From assembly GCF_028471905.1 (NCBI RefSeq), contig NZ_CP116902.1, positions 2,932,501 through 2,996,500 of the forward strand: a stretch of 64,000 nt of DNA. The letters run 5' to 3'. Origin of the DNA: Aneurinibacillus uraniidurans (GTDB taxonomy: Bacteria; Bacillota; Bacilli; Aneurinibacillales; Aneurinibacillaceae). Of the stretch, positions 42,520 through 51,916 are shown in pieces. Position 1 is the stretch's first letter; each line of letters starts with the position of its first letter. A program made the translations under genes and the position numbers. The notes beneath the pieces are model-generated. The model saw only the letters and a program-made list of their open reading frames with translations, made no database searches and was not told where the DNA came from.

Positions 42520-45042
42520 CTACGGATTTACTCCTGTAGGAGCTTGTTGATTGCGGCCATTCCCCTGTCCGTCTGTTTTGTTCTTTCTTCCTTTGTCCGG
42601 CTGCTGTTCCGGATTCGCCTGGGTTGTTCCCTGCTGCTGATTCGCATCGCCCGTTCCCGTAGTACCTTGATTCTGCTGATCAGGCTGTGTTCCATCCGGA
42701 TTCGGAGCAGTCGGAGGCTGCTGCTGATTCGAATTCTGCTGATTCGAATCAGTTGGATTTTGCTGTTGGCTATTGGAATCGGTCGGCTGTTTTTGATCCT
42801 GAGTGTCCTTTGGAACCGGAGTATCCGGTATCGCCGTATTAGCCATATTCGACATGCCGCCTTCTTCCCCTGTATCCGCATTATATGGCACAACCACATA
42901 GGTGTATAACTGATTTGGATCAAAAGGTGCTGTAAAACTTGTTGATGAGGTATCGGCAATCAGCTGCTTCTCAGATGGAGAGCCCAGGAACTGATACAAG
43001 CGATACTTGATATTATTCCCGCCACCACTCCAGGTGATCTTTACGAATTTATTTCCATTTTCCTCTTTTACAACAGCAGCTAGGTCAGATGCTGTCGGAG
43101 CCGTAACCTGCGGCGCAGGGTCCTGTGCAAGCCCTTCTGGTCGCTCAAAGTCTTTGCGCTCCTTGTCTTTCATCGCTTTCTCCATGACCCGACTGAACAG
43201 CTTCGCCGGGTATCCGCCCCCGGTTGTTTTTAGATAATGGTTTTTGTCCGTTGTATCAAATCCCATATATACCGCACCTACATAGTCTGGCGTGTAGCCA
43301 ACAAACCAGGCAAATCGGTTGGCTCCACTTACTCCATCATACTGCTGGGTCCCGGTTTTACCCGCAAGCGGATATCCGAATGCTGCGGCACGTCCTGTAC
43401 CACTGTTGACTACACTCTGCAGCATCTCCGTCATGTAGTACGCGCTCTTCGGCTTAACGACTGGTGTTGTTTCGACATTCTCTTTCATGATAATCGCATC
43501 GTCTTTCGATCTGATCTCCTTGATCACATGACCAGTCGGACGATTCCCATTATTAGCAAATGTCGCATATGCCTGTGCCATCTGGATCGGACTTGTTCCT
43601 TTTTCCATACCACCAAGCGCTAAAGACAAGTTGTTCTCTTCGGTTGGCTCCGGTTTGATGCCAAATTTCTTCAAGTAGCTCACACCGTTGTCCAGACCTA
43701 CTTCATTCAACGTCCATACGGCAGCAGCATTACGAGAATCCACAAGCGCACGCTCCATCGTAATACCACCTGCGTATCCTTCTCCCGGGAAGTTACGCGG
43801 CGTCCAGCCACCATATTTTTTGTACGTTACACGATCATCACGTACGGTTGAATTAGGTGTCCATCCTTTTTCAAGCGCTGGCGTATAGTCAATAAGTGGC
43901 TTGAGAGTCGAACCTGGTTGGAAACGAAGTTTCGCACGATTCGTACCTTTTGGTGCATAGTCCCGTCCACCGACCATCGCTGTAATACCGCCGGTTTTCG
44001 TTTCCATAATCACCATTGCAGACTGCACCTTTTTGCCGTCCGAAGCATCACGCGGGAAGTTTTCCTCTTTTTGGTACTCATCAAACATTGCCTTCTGGGC
44101 ATCTTTATCCATATACGTAATGATTTTGTATCCGCCCTGGTACAGTTCTTCTCCGCTAATACCAAGATCGTTCTCCGCTTCTTCGACAAGGTAATCCAGA
44201 TACGCCTGATACGCTACGTCTGTTTTTTTCTTTTCTGTTTTGATAACGCCCAATGGCTTCTGCTGGGCTTCTTTCATTTGCTGCTCGGTAATGTATCCAT
44301 TCTTCTGCATGAGACCAAGCACCAGATTACGACGCTTCAGCGCAGCCTCTGGATGATCAATCGGTGAATACGAGTTCGGTGCTTTCGGCAAAGCGGCTAG
44401 CAAAGCTCCTTCATCCAACGTCAGCTGGCTAACATCTTTTCCAAAGTAATATTTGGATGCGGTCTGCACCCCAAATACACCTTTCCCTGCATAGATGACA
44501 TTTAAATACATTTCCAAAATCTCATCTTTTGAATGTTTTCGCTCAAGGTTCATCGCAATCATCATTTCTTTCGTTTTGCGCATGAACGTTTTGTCTTTAG
44601 ACAAAAATACGTTACGGGCAAGCTGCTGCGTAATCGTACTTGCACCTTCCGCCTTGCTTCCCGTCACAATGTCTTTAAAAATCGCCCGTGCGATCCCAAT
44701 CGGGTCAATTCCGTTATGTTCATAAAACCGACTGTCTTCTGTTGCAACAAAAGCATCTACGACATGCTTCGGAATTTTGTCAAACGAGACTTTCTCCCGA
44801 TTTTCCGATGGTGTTAGCTTGGCAATCACCGTCTTGCCATCTGCGGCATATACGGTGGACGTCTCCATTAAATCAAGCTTCTTCTCGTCAATCATCTGGT
44901 TGCCCGCTATATACATAGCGGAGCATCCTGCAATGCTCAACGTCAGAAACAAGCCCGTCATCAGGAAAACAATTAGCCATGGTTTGCGTCTTGCTCTCCG
45001 CTTTTTCCGTCTCGCCGGTTGTGTTGCTTTATTTTTATCCAT
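42520..45042 (-). CDS. ponA: Class A penicillin-binding protein (PBP1A type)
   Basis: This bifunctional murein synthase polymerises glycan and cross-links peptides. A basic cytosolic tail and membrane helix at about 22-45 lead to the GT51 domain (EDSRFYEH at 102-109, EGASTITQQLARN at 132-144). The transpeptidase domain has STLK with Ser378, the SRN motif in VDSRNAA, and KTGTQ. A fibronectin-III-like module follows. The last 110 residues are a Gln/Asn/Pro/Thr-rich low-complexity tail, longer than in Bacillus subtilis PBP1. A leader of about 150 bases precedes it; the terminator of the que operon lies there. Confidence 0.93.
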   Translation of the reverse strand: MDKNKATQPARRKKRRARRKPWLIVFLMTGLFLTLSIAGCSAMYIAGNQMIDEKKLDLMETSTVYAADGKTVIAKLTPSENREKVSFDKIPKHVVDAFVATEDSRFYEHNGIDPIGIARAIFKDIVTGSKAEGASTITQQLARNVFLSKDKTFMRKTKEMMIAMNLERKHSKDEILEMYLNVIYAGKGVFGVQTASKYYFGKDVSQLTLDEGALLAALPKAPNSYSPIDHPEAALKRRNLVLGLMQKNGYITEQQMKEAQQKPLGVIKTEKKKTDVAYQAYLDYLVEEAENDLGISGEELYQGGYKIITYMDKDAQKAMFDEYQKEENFPRDASDGKKVQSAMVIMETKTGGITAMVGGRDYAPKGTNRAKLRFQPGSTLKPLIDYTPALEKGWTPNSTVRDDRVTYKKYGGWTPRNFPGEGYAGGITMERALVDSRNAAAVWTLNEVGLDNGVSYLKKFGIKPEPTEENNLSLALGGMEKGTSPIQMAQAYATFANNGNRPTGHVIKEIRSKDDAIIMKENVETTPVVKPKSAYYMTEMLQSVVNSGTGRAAAFGYPLAGKTGTQQYDGVSGANRFAWFVGYTPDYVGAVYMGFDTTDKNHYLKTTGGGYPAKLFSRVMEKAMKDKERKDFERPEGLAQDPAPQVTAPTASDLAAVVKEENGNKFVKITWSGGGNNIKYRLYQFLGSPSEKQLIADTSSTSFTAPFDPNQLYTYVVVPYNADTGEEGGMSNMANTAIPDTPVPKDTQDQKQPTDSNSQQQNPTDSNQQNSNQQQPPTAPNPDGTQPDQQNQGTTGTGDANQQQGTTQANPEQQPDKGRKNKTDGQGNGRNQQAPTGVNP

Positions 45043-45169
45043 TTTGCTATATTACCCCCTAAAAATGTGCAGAAGGATGTCTGTACATACTCTAGTACTA
45101 CCTGAAAAGACAAAAGGTTGCACCAAAAGTGTAACTTTTGCTTTACCTACATGATTCTACTCTCTTTTA

Positions 45170-45203
45170 CAAAAAGAAAAAAGAGCCTAATATACAGGCT
45201 CTT
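45170..45203 (-). terminator. Intrinsic terminator of the que operon
   Basis: AAGAGCCT and AGGCTCTT pair around AATATAC and are followed on the minus strand by TTTTCTTTTTG. Confidence 0.75.
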
Positions 45204-45208
45204 CCTCA

Positions 45209-45415
45209 TTACGTTCCGAGGTAGGGAATTTTCGCCCGCTGGATAACAGCCATCGCCTGGCGGAACTCTTCCACCGTGATCAACTTCTCCATGTATAGCT
45301 CACGCAACTCATCTTCCCATATCTCATAATCGGCAAGCGGGCTGCCCATATAAATGACAATCCCGAAACGACGCAACAGCGCCTTTACATCCAGAATGGT
45401 AGTAATAGTATCCAT
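45209..45415 (-). CDS. YqgQ family protein
   Basis: This is a small protein of the YqgQ/DUF910 type: 'VKALLRRFGIVIYMGSPLADYEIWEDELRELYMEKLI' in its parts matches the family pattern of an initial helix, IYxG and EDELRELY. The role is unknown; in Bacillus subtilis yqgQ lies beside the glucokinase gene instead. ATG 45415 gives the usual 68-aa length. ATG 45436 would overlap queF by 11 bases with a ribosome site too close, so it was not chosen. Confidence 0.72.
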   Translation of the reverse strand: MDTITTILDVKALLRRFGIVIYMGSPLADYEIWEDELRELYMEKLITVEEFRQAMAVIQRAKIPYLGT

Positions 45416-45425
45416 TACCGGTACG

Positions 45426-45854
45426 CTACCCTTCATATCCTTCTTTCCGGTATTCTACAACAACTTCTGTGCCAAGTCCACCACGCGCATTCCATAGCGC
45501 CGTGATCTTCATATACAATGGATCACACAGTGCCACCAGGTCATTTAGAATCCGATTCGTCGCATGTTCCTGATAAATGCCGACATTACGGTACGATGTC
45601 AGATAAAATTTGAGTGACTTCATCTCTACTAGCTTCTCATTCGGTACGAAGGCAATCTGAATATCTGCAAAATCTGGCAGACCTGACCACGGGCAAACAG
45701 ACGTAAATTCATTTGTCGGAATTACAATTTCTGTCTTTTTACCTGCATATTCATATGGAATCGTCTCAAGAATATCGACGAGAATCGCTGTCTCATCCTG
45801 TGTATCAAAGCGAATTTTGTTATATTTTTCATGATTATGTTCTACTGTACTCAT
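45426..45854 (-). CDS. queF: NADPH-dependent 7-cyano-7-deazaguanine reductase QueF
   Basis: QueF reduces preQ0 to preQ1, the last free-base step to queuosine. The catalytic Cys is in 'TSVCPWSGLPDF' (about residue 54), with the conserved Asp five to seven residues later. The QueF motif reads EMKSLKFY near 77, and Glu of 'YQEHATN' follows. At 142 aa it is the short unimodular type I form. It is in one operon with queD, queE and queC. Confidence 0.93.
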   Translation of the reverse strand: MSTVEHNHEKYNKIRFDTQDETAILVDILETIPYEYAGKKTEIVIPTNEFTSVCPWSGLPDFADIQIAFVPNEKLVEMKSLKFYLTSYRNVGIYQEHATNRILNDLVALCDPLYMKITALWNARGGLGTEVVVEYRKEGYEG

Positions 45855-45885
45855 ACTCGCATCTCCTTTTTGTCTGTATTACATT

Positions 45886-46581
45886 CTAACCTCTGTTACT
45901 GTAGACGATCGGGTCTACAGCTCCAGCTTCTGCAAATCCTTGCAAACGTAAGCGACAACTGTCGCATACCCCGCATGCTTCCTCTTCTCCCTGGTAACAG
46001 GACGTGCTTAGTTCATATGGGACACCGAGGCGTAAGCCAAGCTGAACGGTTTCTTTCTTGGACAAGTGTGAAAGCGGTGCTTCAATGCGTAAGTCCGTTC
46101 CCTCTACGCCTGCTTTCGTCGCCAATCGGATTGTCTCGCTCATAGAAGCGATAAATTCCGGACGGCAGTCCGGATACCCGCTATAATCAACCGCACTTAC
46201 CCCGATATAAATGACTTCTGCCCCGACGACTTCTGCATACGCTGTCGCAAGTGACAGAAAAATCAAGTTCCGAGCCGGAACATATGTCGAGGGAATCTCT
46301 CCCGACTCCTCATGTGTTCCTACTTCAGTTGGCACGTCAATCGAATGATCCGTTAGCGCACTTCCACCGATCTGGCTTAAGAAATCCATCTTTACAATTC
46401 GGTGATCGGCTGCTTCAAAATGGCGCGCAATTTTTTTAGCCTGCTCAACCTCGCGATTGTGCCGCTGACCGTAGTCAAACGTAAGCGCATGAATGACATA
46501 TCCTGCATCCCGAGCAATTCCCATACATGTTGTGCTATCGAGACCGCCGCTTAACACGACGACTGCTTTTTTGGCATCCAT
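45886..46581 (-). CDS. queC: 7-cyano-7-deazaguanine synthase QueC
   Basis: QueC turns carboxy-deazaguanine into preQ0 with ATP and ammonia. The PP-loop '[12 protein letters not shown]' is at the N-terminus. Zinc cysteines at the C-terminus are [15 protein letters not shown]. The length is 231 aa. It begins 11 bases after queE and precedes queF by 31. Confidence 0.95.
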   Translation of the reverse strand: MDAKKAVVVLSGGLDSTTCMGIARDAGYVIHALTFDYGQRHNREVEQAKKIARHFEAADHRIVKMDFLSQIGGSALTDHSIDVPTEVGTHEESGEIPSTYVPARNLIFLSLATAYAEVVGAEVIYIGVSAVDYSGYPDCRPEFIASMSETIRLATKAGVEGTDLRIEAPLSHLSKKETVQLGLRLGVPYELSTSCYQGEEEACGVCDSCRLRLQGFAEAGAVDPIVYSNRG

Positions 46582-46592
46582 TGTTTCCCCTC

Positions 46593-47318
46593 CTATACAC
46601 CACGCTGCTGCGGGTCCCAGATGATTTTGTGGAGCTGTAGATTCAACCGCGCCCGGCCTTCATTCGGGCGGTGCGCAAGAAGCAGCTCCACCAGGCGTGC
46701 TGGCGGCATTGACTCCCATACCGGGCTGAATGATACAACGGCTGCAGTCGGATAATCGGCAAGCACAGTCAGCGCATGCCTGAAGTCCTCTTCACTTGCT
46801 ACTACGAACTTTAATTCATCGCGTTCAGTAAGCAGTGCCATGTTTGGGAGATGCATGCGTACTGTCTCACCACTAGCAGGTAGCTTATAATCCATAATGA
46901 AGCGAATCGACGTACCTGCCTCCCCCATCTCTTGACGCAGGCGAACAAATGGCTCTAGATCAATCGCGCCATTCGTCTCTACATGCACGTCACGAATATA
47001 CGGCTGCCGAGCGAGATGGTACAAGAGCGCCTGCGATTTCTCACCGTGCATCAGCGGCTCTCCGCCTGTCAGACAGATGACACCATGTCCATATTCCCGC
47101 ACACGCGCTACAATCTCTTGAATGCTGGCCACAAATTCTGGTTGTGCTGGAGCATAGCTGTACGGTGTGTCGCACCACGTACAGCGCAAGTTACAGTGAA
47201 ACACTCGGACAAATGTCGTCGGATAACCCGCCATTAGTCCTTCACCTTCTACGGTCTCGAACACTTCTACAAATGGCAGCTCCCATGTATCCGGGTAACG
47301 TATCGCACCATCATTCAT
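46593..47318 (-). CDS. queE: 7-carboxy-7-deazaguanine synthase QueE (radical SAM)
   Basis: QueE contracts the pterin ring of carboxytetrahydropterin. The cluster motif is CNLRCTWC (Cys-x3-Cys-x2-Cys), with 'ETVEGEG' before it and 'LTGGEP' after it. ATG 47318 overlaps the queD stop by 8 bases and gives 241 aa, the usual size. The open frame continues upstream inside queD and is not expected to be used. Confidence 0.93.
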   Translation of the reverse strand: MNDGAIRYPDTWELPFVEVFETVEGEGLMAGYPTTFVRVFHCNLRCTWCDTPYSYAPAQPEFVASIQEIVARVREYGHGVICLTGGEPLMHGEKSQALLYHLARQPYIRDVHVETNGAIDLEPFVRLRQEMGEAGTSIRFIMDYKLPASGETVRMHLPNMALLTERDELKFVVASEEDFRHALTVLADYPTAAVVSFSPVWESMPPARLVELLLAHRPNEGRARLNLQLHKIIWDPQQRGV

Positions 47319-47787
47319 CCTGCATCCACTCCCGTTTGAGTGTAGCATAGCTGGTCGGTGTCTCATATAGCACCAATTCTTCAAGGCGCGTGCCTTTCTC
47401 CGTAAGCCCTTCTTCTGTAAGGCGGCGATCCAGCTGTTCCCAGATCCAGACAATCATATTTTCCGCCGTTGTATTCATCAGCGGCATGACATCATTTAAA
47501 TACCGATGATCCAGGCGCTGCTTAATTGTTTCTTCATATATGCGCTTCATATCGGAAAAGTCAACACAAATGCCAATCTCATTTACATATCCGCTTAGCG
47601 TCATCACAAGCTTATACGTATGTCCGTGCATACTCTTGCATTTACCTTCATACAGGTGAAGATGATGGGCGGAATCAAATGTGAACTCTTTCGTCAGTGC
47701 CACGCGACGGGTATGATATCGAAGATCTGAGGGTTGAATATCTTCATACAGACGCTGAACTTTTTGTGGAATCTCATAACCGGACAT
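47311..47787 (-). CDS. queD: 6-carboxytetrahydropterin synthase QueD
   Basis: QueD makes 6-carboxytetrahydropterin from dihydroneopterin triphosphate. The zinc histidines are in 'DSAHHLHLY' and 'MHGHTY', and the catalytic Cys is in 'EGKCKSMHGH'. 'CVDFSDMK' and 'LDHRYLND' are further family blocks. ATG 47787 was chosen behind GAGGGG, giving 158 aa. It is the first gene of the operon, behind a preQ1-type leader. Confidence 0.93.
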   Translation of the reverse strand: MSGYEIPQKVQRLYEDIQPSDLRYHTRRVALTKEFTFDSAHHLHLYEGKCKSMHGHTYKLVMTLSGYVNEIGICVDFSDMKRIYEETIKQRLDHRYLNDVMPLMNTTAENMIVWIWEQLDRRLTEEGLTEKGTRLEELVLYETPTSYATLKREWMQDE

Positions 47788-47831
47788 AAGTGGTCCCCTC
47801 TCTTTCTCACAATGATCACACCATCCGGAAA

Positions 47832-47925
47832 ACAAAAAATCCCCTGCACCAGGGGATTATACATGAATACTGTATAAGCTTGCTCCGGTGGTATTTTTAA
47901 CGTTGGTTGACCCACATAACAACGT
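47832..47925 (-). ncRNA. preQ1-I-like pseudoknot riboswitch with terminator
   Basis: On the minus strand P1 (ACGTTG/CAACGT, 47920-47925 and 47900-47905) closes a 14-base loop, followed by an A-rich strand (TAAAAATA). Loop GTGG (47912-47915) can pair with tail CCAC (47888-47891). This is the H-type pseudoknot order of preQ1-I aptamers. A terminator (AATCCCCTG/CAGGGGATT and T run, 47834-47858) follows. The tail CCACCGG can alternatively pair with CCTGGTG of the terminator, giving an antiterminator. The loop sequence differs from the textbook consensus, so the class is tentative. Confidence 0.65.
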
Positions 47926-47931
47926 GCCCTT

Positions 47932-47961
47932 ATTATACAGGGCGAGTTTCCAAAAATTCAA
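47932..47961 (-). promoter_or_regulatory. queD operon promoter
   Basis: TTGAAT (47956-47961), an 18-base spacer and TATAAT (47932-47937) lie on the minus strand, inside the end of the preceding gene. Transcription would start just before the pseudoknot. Confidence 0.65.
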
Positions 47962-48742
47962 GTACAGATTTATACAAATACGGATTTACTGCCAGAATAC
48001 TGCTCCGGTCCGCAAACGGGATGTCTGTTCCGTCAATCTGTGTAATAATTGATCCCGCTTCTTCGATAAGTAAGCGCCCGGCTGCATAATCCCATGGATT
48101 CAGACCAAGGCTGAGATAGGCATCTAGTCTTCCCGCTGCCACGTACGCCAGCTCTAGTGCAGCCACACCGTATACACGGGTGCCGCGCGACCGTTGAGCG
48201 AGTCGCTGTACTCTCTCGGATAGTCCACTCTTCATAGCACGCCGGTTCCAGAGAAGACTTGTGGAGAGTATCATCTCATGCATGCTAATCGTACGCGGTG
48301 GTGCCAATTTCACCTCGTTAAGAAAGGCCCCCGCCCCACGTTCTGCATAGAATAGCTCATTGCGTGTCGGATCATAGACGACACCAACCTCGCAAACTCC
48401 ATGATGACATACGGCAATCGATACACAATAGTTCAACTGTTGGTGTACAAAGTTCGTTGTTCCATCAATCGGATCAATAATCCATACGGTATCAAATTCG
48501 GTGGGATTACACGTGACAATACCTTCTTCTCCAAGAATCCCGTGATCTGGATACGTTTTGAGAATAGCATCCGTTATGAGTTGTTCGACCGCCCGATCCA
48601 CGCTTGTTACGAGGTCGGATGCGGATGATTTATACATCACTTCAAGGGGCCCCACCAGCATGCGTTCAATCAGTTCCCCCGCGTCCTTCGCACACTGCTT
48701 TGCGAACGCTCCCCATTCTTGTGTTTGGTTGCTTGTTTGCAC
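47933..48742 (-). CDS. Inositol monophosphatase-family protein
   Basis: This is a Mg2+-dependent phosphatase of the SuhB/ImpA group. Metal-binding motifs are 'GEEG' (about 72), 'DPIDGTTNF' (about 90) and 'WDYAAG' (about 211). Substrates in the family include inositol phosphates, fructose-1,6-bisphosphate and nucleotide derivatives; this one is undetermined. The likely start is GTG 48742. The queD promoter lies in its 3' end. Confidence 0.88.
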   Translation of the reverse strand: MQTSNQTQEWGAFAKQCAKDAGELIERMLVGPLEVMYKSSASDLVTSVDRAVEQLITDAILKTYPDHGILGEEGIVTCNPTEFDTVWIIDPIDGTTNFVHQQLNYCVSIAVCHHGVCEVGVVYDPTRNELFYAERGAGAFLNEVKLAPPRTISMHEMILSTSLLWNRRAMKSGLSERVQRLAQRSRGTRVYGVAALELAYVAAGRLDAYLSLGLNPWDYAAGRLLIEEAGSIITQIDGTDIPFADRSSILAVNPYLYKSVLEFLETRPV

Positions 48743-48876
48743 GTCTTCTCGCCTCGCACTTCTAATGATCCTGTCCCCTTAACTTTACCCCATTTTCACT
48801 CTGGACATAAAGTTTTTTTCTATCATACTGACCGAATGTTCTGATAAGATAGAAGAAAATGGAGAGGATGCTGTTT

Positions 48877-49566
48877 ATGTCGTTCAACTGGCACACCGCA
48901 TGTGCGGCACACTGGAGTAAAATGTCTAATAACTGGCAGGCCAATAGTAAAGAAATGTGGGATACAGGAAGCCGGCAAACCATTATTCCAAAGCTTACAG
49001 AATGGATCACACCGGACGCTGGCCCTATTCTTGATATTGGATGCGGAGATGGCTACGGAAGTTCAAAACTGGCTGCACTCGGATACGAAGTCGTTGGGCT
49101 GGATATTTCGGATGAGATGATTCAAAAAGCAGCGGAACGTACCACGCAAAATCTGTCGTTCGTCTGTGCAGATGCACGTGAACTTCCATTCGAGAAGCAT
49201 TCATTTCAAGCAATGATGGCGATTAATGTAATTGAATGGACCGATTCACCGCGTGACATGCTGCTTGCATGGAAGTCATTTCTGAAACCGAATGGGATCA
49301 TCGCACTTGGCATTCTCGGACCAACTGCCGCCCCGCGTGAGCACGGCTACCGCCGCCTGTATGGGGATGATGTTGTCATTAATACGATGATGCCGTGGGA
49401 ATGTAGCCGCCTGCTTGAAGAAAGTGGCTACACGATCATTCACCAGGAAGGGGTGTACAAGCGCGGTGTTACGCCAGATATGACTCATGCGTTATCACTG
49501 GAGCTGTGCCAATCCCTGAGTTTTTTATGGATGTTTTACATCCAGCCCAGCACACTCACCGAATAG
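48877..49566 (+). CDS. Class I SAM-dependent methyltransferase
   Basis: The SAM-binding motif I 'ILDIGCGDGYGSSKLA' is at about 50-65, followed by the acidic residue in 'VVGLDISDEM' and 'DARELPFEKHSF'. It resembles UbiE/Methyltransf_11 enzymes of unknown substrate. ATG 48877 was chosen behind GGAGAGG. It stands alone on the plus strand. Confidence 0.85.
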   Translation: MSFNWHTACAAHWSKMSNNWQANSKEMWDTGSRQTIIPKLTEWITPDAGPILDIGCGDGYGSSKLAALGYEVVGLDISDEMIQKAAERTTQNLSFVCADARELPFEKHSFQAMMAINVIEWTDSPRDMLLAWKSFLKPNGIIALGILGPTAAPREHGYRRLYGDDVVINTMMPWECSRLLEESGYTIIHQEGVYKRGVTPDMTHALSLELCQSLSFLWMFYIQPSTLTE

Positions 49567-49645
49567 GATCTGTAAAACGCAACAAATGAGCGCCCCAACC
49601 GTTTAATTGAATAGAGAAGACGGCATTGGGGAGGAATTATGCGCA

Positions 49646-50155
49646 ATGAGAATAGGAAAAACGATCACAGCCGTTCTATTCGGCCTGATGATACTATGCG
49701 GAGCAGTCGGCTGCTCCGTTGATCCCGATACATCCACTGTCCAGAGCCAGGAATCCAAACAGTGGATAAGCAAACAAACTGCGATCCGCCAGCAATCCAT
49801 TATCAAGTGGAAGAAAGCCGCAGCAGACAAGACTAGAACTTCATCAGAACGTGCCCTAGCATCATTTGCTGTCAATGCATTGGCAAGCGATATGAAGCCG
49901 CTTATCGAGGCCAACGATGCAGACAGGCAGAAACTTTTACGCAGTCTGGCAAGTCAAAAACCACCGGCGACTCCAACCGGTCTCCCGGCTTTATCGAGCC
50001 TTAGCATTGAGTCTGTAAACCAGCTTGACGGCGGCAAAACGCTGTATACCATTCACGGTACGATTTTTACCTCAGTTCCAGATAAGCTGTATCCCATCAC
50101 CCTTCAGGTACGAATGAATAAGTCCGGACAGCTTGAATCCTCTAGCATCGACTAA
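49646..50155 (+). CDS. Hypothetical lipoprotein
   Basis: The signal peptide ends in the lipobox AVGC (Cys about 23). The mature chain has a helical, Lys/Gln-rich first half and a beta-rich end (SIESVNQLDGGKTLYTIHG, then TLQVRMNKSG). No family is recognised. GGGAGG lies 12 bases before ATG 49646; an earlier ATG at 49607 would bury the lipobox and was rejected. Confidence 0.7.
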   Translation: MRIGKTITAVLFGLMILCGAVGCSVDPDTSTVQSQESKQWISKQTAIRQQSIIKWKKAAADKTRTSSERALASFAVNALASDMKPLIEANDADRQKLLRSLASQKPPATPTGLPALSSLSIESVNQLDGGKTLYTIHGTIFTSVPDKLYPITLQVRMNKSGQLESSSID

Positions 50156-50189
50156 AAAAAGCAGACGGAAAGCATCCGTCTGCTTTTTG
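50156..50189. terminator. Bidirectional terminator
   Basis: AAAGCAGACGG and CCGTCTGCTTT pair around AAAGCAT, with A/T runs on both sides, between convergent genes. Confidence 0.85.
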
Positions 50190-50195
50190 ATGTAA

Positions 50196-51005
50196 CTATT
50201 GTCTTTTTTTCCGCTTCTGTCTGAGCGGCAGTTCGCTGCCATCTGTCCGGGTCTGCACCTGCTGATAATTCGGATGCTCCTCGACAATACGACGCATACT
50301 TTCAAACCAGACCCGAATACCCATAACCCTGTCTATGTCACGATTCGTGAGCACAGTCCGCTGAAAATACGGCTGCAGATCATACATCTGCTCCTCAAGC
50401 ATCCGAGCAAATCCATTCCAGACCATCATCTGCCGTACATCCTCGTGATGATCCATCACGTCACGAATCCAGTAATAATCCGATTGGGTATCCCGAATCA
50501 TCTCTAATACCTGTCGCTGTTCCCTTGCGTATTCTTCCTCTTCCTGCACTTTACGCTCCCCTTTGCCAAAAGCAAACCGAGCAAAATAATGCAAAATCGT
50601 CACAAGTAGAAGCCCCAGTGTAAAAATAAGTCCCCCATAATATACGACATCCGGCAACATTCGTGAACTAAGCAAACCCATTCCCAGATGATAAAGTACC
50701 GATAATACCCAGCACGCAATAATAAACGGATTCGGCCTGAAAAATCGCTCGGCCTGATTGTTCGGACGTATCGACAAAACCGCAAATGCCTGCATATACA
50801 TATCAAGCAAAATAACACTTAGAAAAAATAGCCCTACTTCCAGCCCAATCCGCATCGCATAACTTGTCGGCACTTTTACAAAATAAAAAAGAATACCAAA
50901 GCTTGCGACATATAACAAGCCTAATATCGACCAAAATACAGGGCGGCCTGCTCTCCCTATATCATGTCGTTTTCGATATGTATCCATTCGAGATAATGGC
51001 TCCAC
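50196..51005 (-). CDS. Four-helix membrane protein with charged tail
   Basis: Four hydrophobic helices occupy about residues 20-145, with Arg-rich loops. A cytosolic region of about 110 residues rich in Glu, Arg and Gln follows ('EEEEYAREQRQVLEMIRDTQSDY' in parts) and may form a coiled coil. No family is known to me. GTG 51005 has AAGAAGG 7 bases upstream; ATG 50987 is an alternative with a longer spacing. Confidence 0.65.
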   Translation of the reverse strand: MEPLSRMDTYRKRHDIGRAGRPVFWSILGLLYVASFGILFYFVKVPTSYAMRIGLEVGLFFLSVILLDMYMQAFAVLSIRPNNQAERFFRPNPFIIACWVLSVLYHLGMGLLSSRMLPDVVYYGGLIFTLGLLLVTILHYFARFAFGKGERKVQEEEEYAREQRQVLEMIRDTQSDYYWIRDVMDHHEDVRQMMVWNGFARMLEEQMYDLQPYFQRTVLTNRDIDRVMGIRVWFESMRRIVEEHPNYQQVQTRTDGSELPLRQKRKKRQ

Positions 51006-51172
51006 TCTGCACACCTTCTTTCTCTCTTCTACTCTTAATATATTTGACCTACGTTTGTAAAGGACAAAAAGCACGAATTACAATGTCATTTGCCTCATAT
51101 TCAGAGCATATATACAAAAAACAGGCGAAGATGTACCCTTCACCTGTTTCTTACTTGCTTTCCCAGCTTATT

Positions 51173-51856
51173 CTACATGGAAGCTGCTGTCGTAGACTGT
51201 TTGTCTTTTTTCAATTTACCTGCAACTAAAACACCCGCTACCATGATCGCTACTATGCTCCAATATATAATCGGATTATCATCAAGCTGATTTTTAATGA
51301 ATGCTTCCTCCAGAATCATTCTAGCCGCTGTAAAAGCTAGCACACCACTTCCGACATAAATAAGCATCGGAAAGCGATCAAGCAACTTCACAATCATCTG
51401 GCTCCCCCAGACAACAAGCGGAACACTGATCAGAAGACCAACGATAACCAGTCCGGTATGCCCTTTGGCCGCTCCTGCGATCGCCAGCACGTTATCCAGA
51501 CCCATCATCACATCTGCCACGATAATTGTGCGAATAGCACCCCATAGGGATGAACTACTTTCAATGTTCTCCTCTTCATTCTCACCAATGAGAAGCTTGT
51601 AAGCGATCCATATGAGAATAACACCACCGATTGCATGCAGTCCTGGAATTTTGAGAAGCCATACTACGAAAACCGTAGCAAGCGCCCGGATGATAATCGC
51701 GCCGACTGTTCCCCAGATAATCGCCTTCTTCTGCTGTTGCTTCGGCAGATTGCGTGAGGCAAGACCGATTACAAGTGCATTATCACCTGCAAGTACAAGG
51801 TCGATAACAATAATGGACAATAACGTCGAAAACATTTCTGCCGATAAAAACTCCAT
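51173..51856 (-). CDS. TerC-family membrane protein (YjbE/YkoY-like)
   Basis: Seven membrane segments carry the TerC motifs 'VIDLVLAGDNALVIGLA' near residue 15 and 'DVMMGLDNVLAIAGAA' near 115, whose Asp/Asn residues are thought to bind the metal. Bacillus relatives MeeF and MeeY export Mn2+ and supply it to secreted enzymes. The 227-aa length fits. ATG 51856 follows AAAAGGGGGG. The Mn2+-type riboswitch in its leader supports a manganese role. Confidence 0.88.
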   Translation of the reverse strand: MEFLSAEMFSTLLSIIVIDLVLAGDNALVIGLASRNLPKQQQKKAIIWGTVGAIIIRALATVFVVWLLKIPGLHAIGGVILIWIAYKLLIGENEEENIESSSSLWGAIRTIIVADVMMGLDNVLAIAGAAKGHTGLVIVGLLISVPLVVWGSQMIVKLLDRFPMLIYVGSGVLAFTAARMILEEAFIKNQLDDNPIIYWSIVAIMVAGVLVAGKLKKDKQSTTAASM

Positions 51857-51916
51857 CAACCATCCCCCCTTTTTTGTGCATACTGTACAGCATGTTCCAT
51901 CTTGCCTGTTTATCCA

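Noticed and set aside
42133..42909. A 258-aa Leu/Ile/Arg-rich frame on the plus strand
   Set aside because: It is the complement of the Gln/Asn-rich PBP tail; such tails give long antisense frames by composition.
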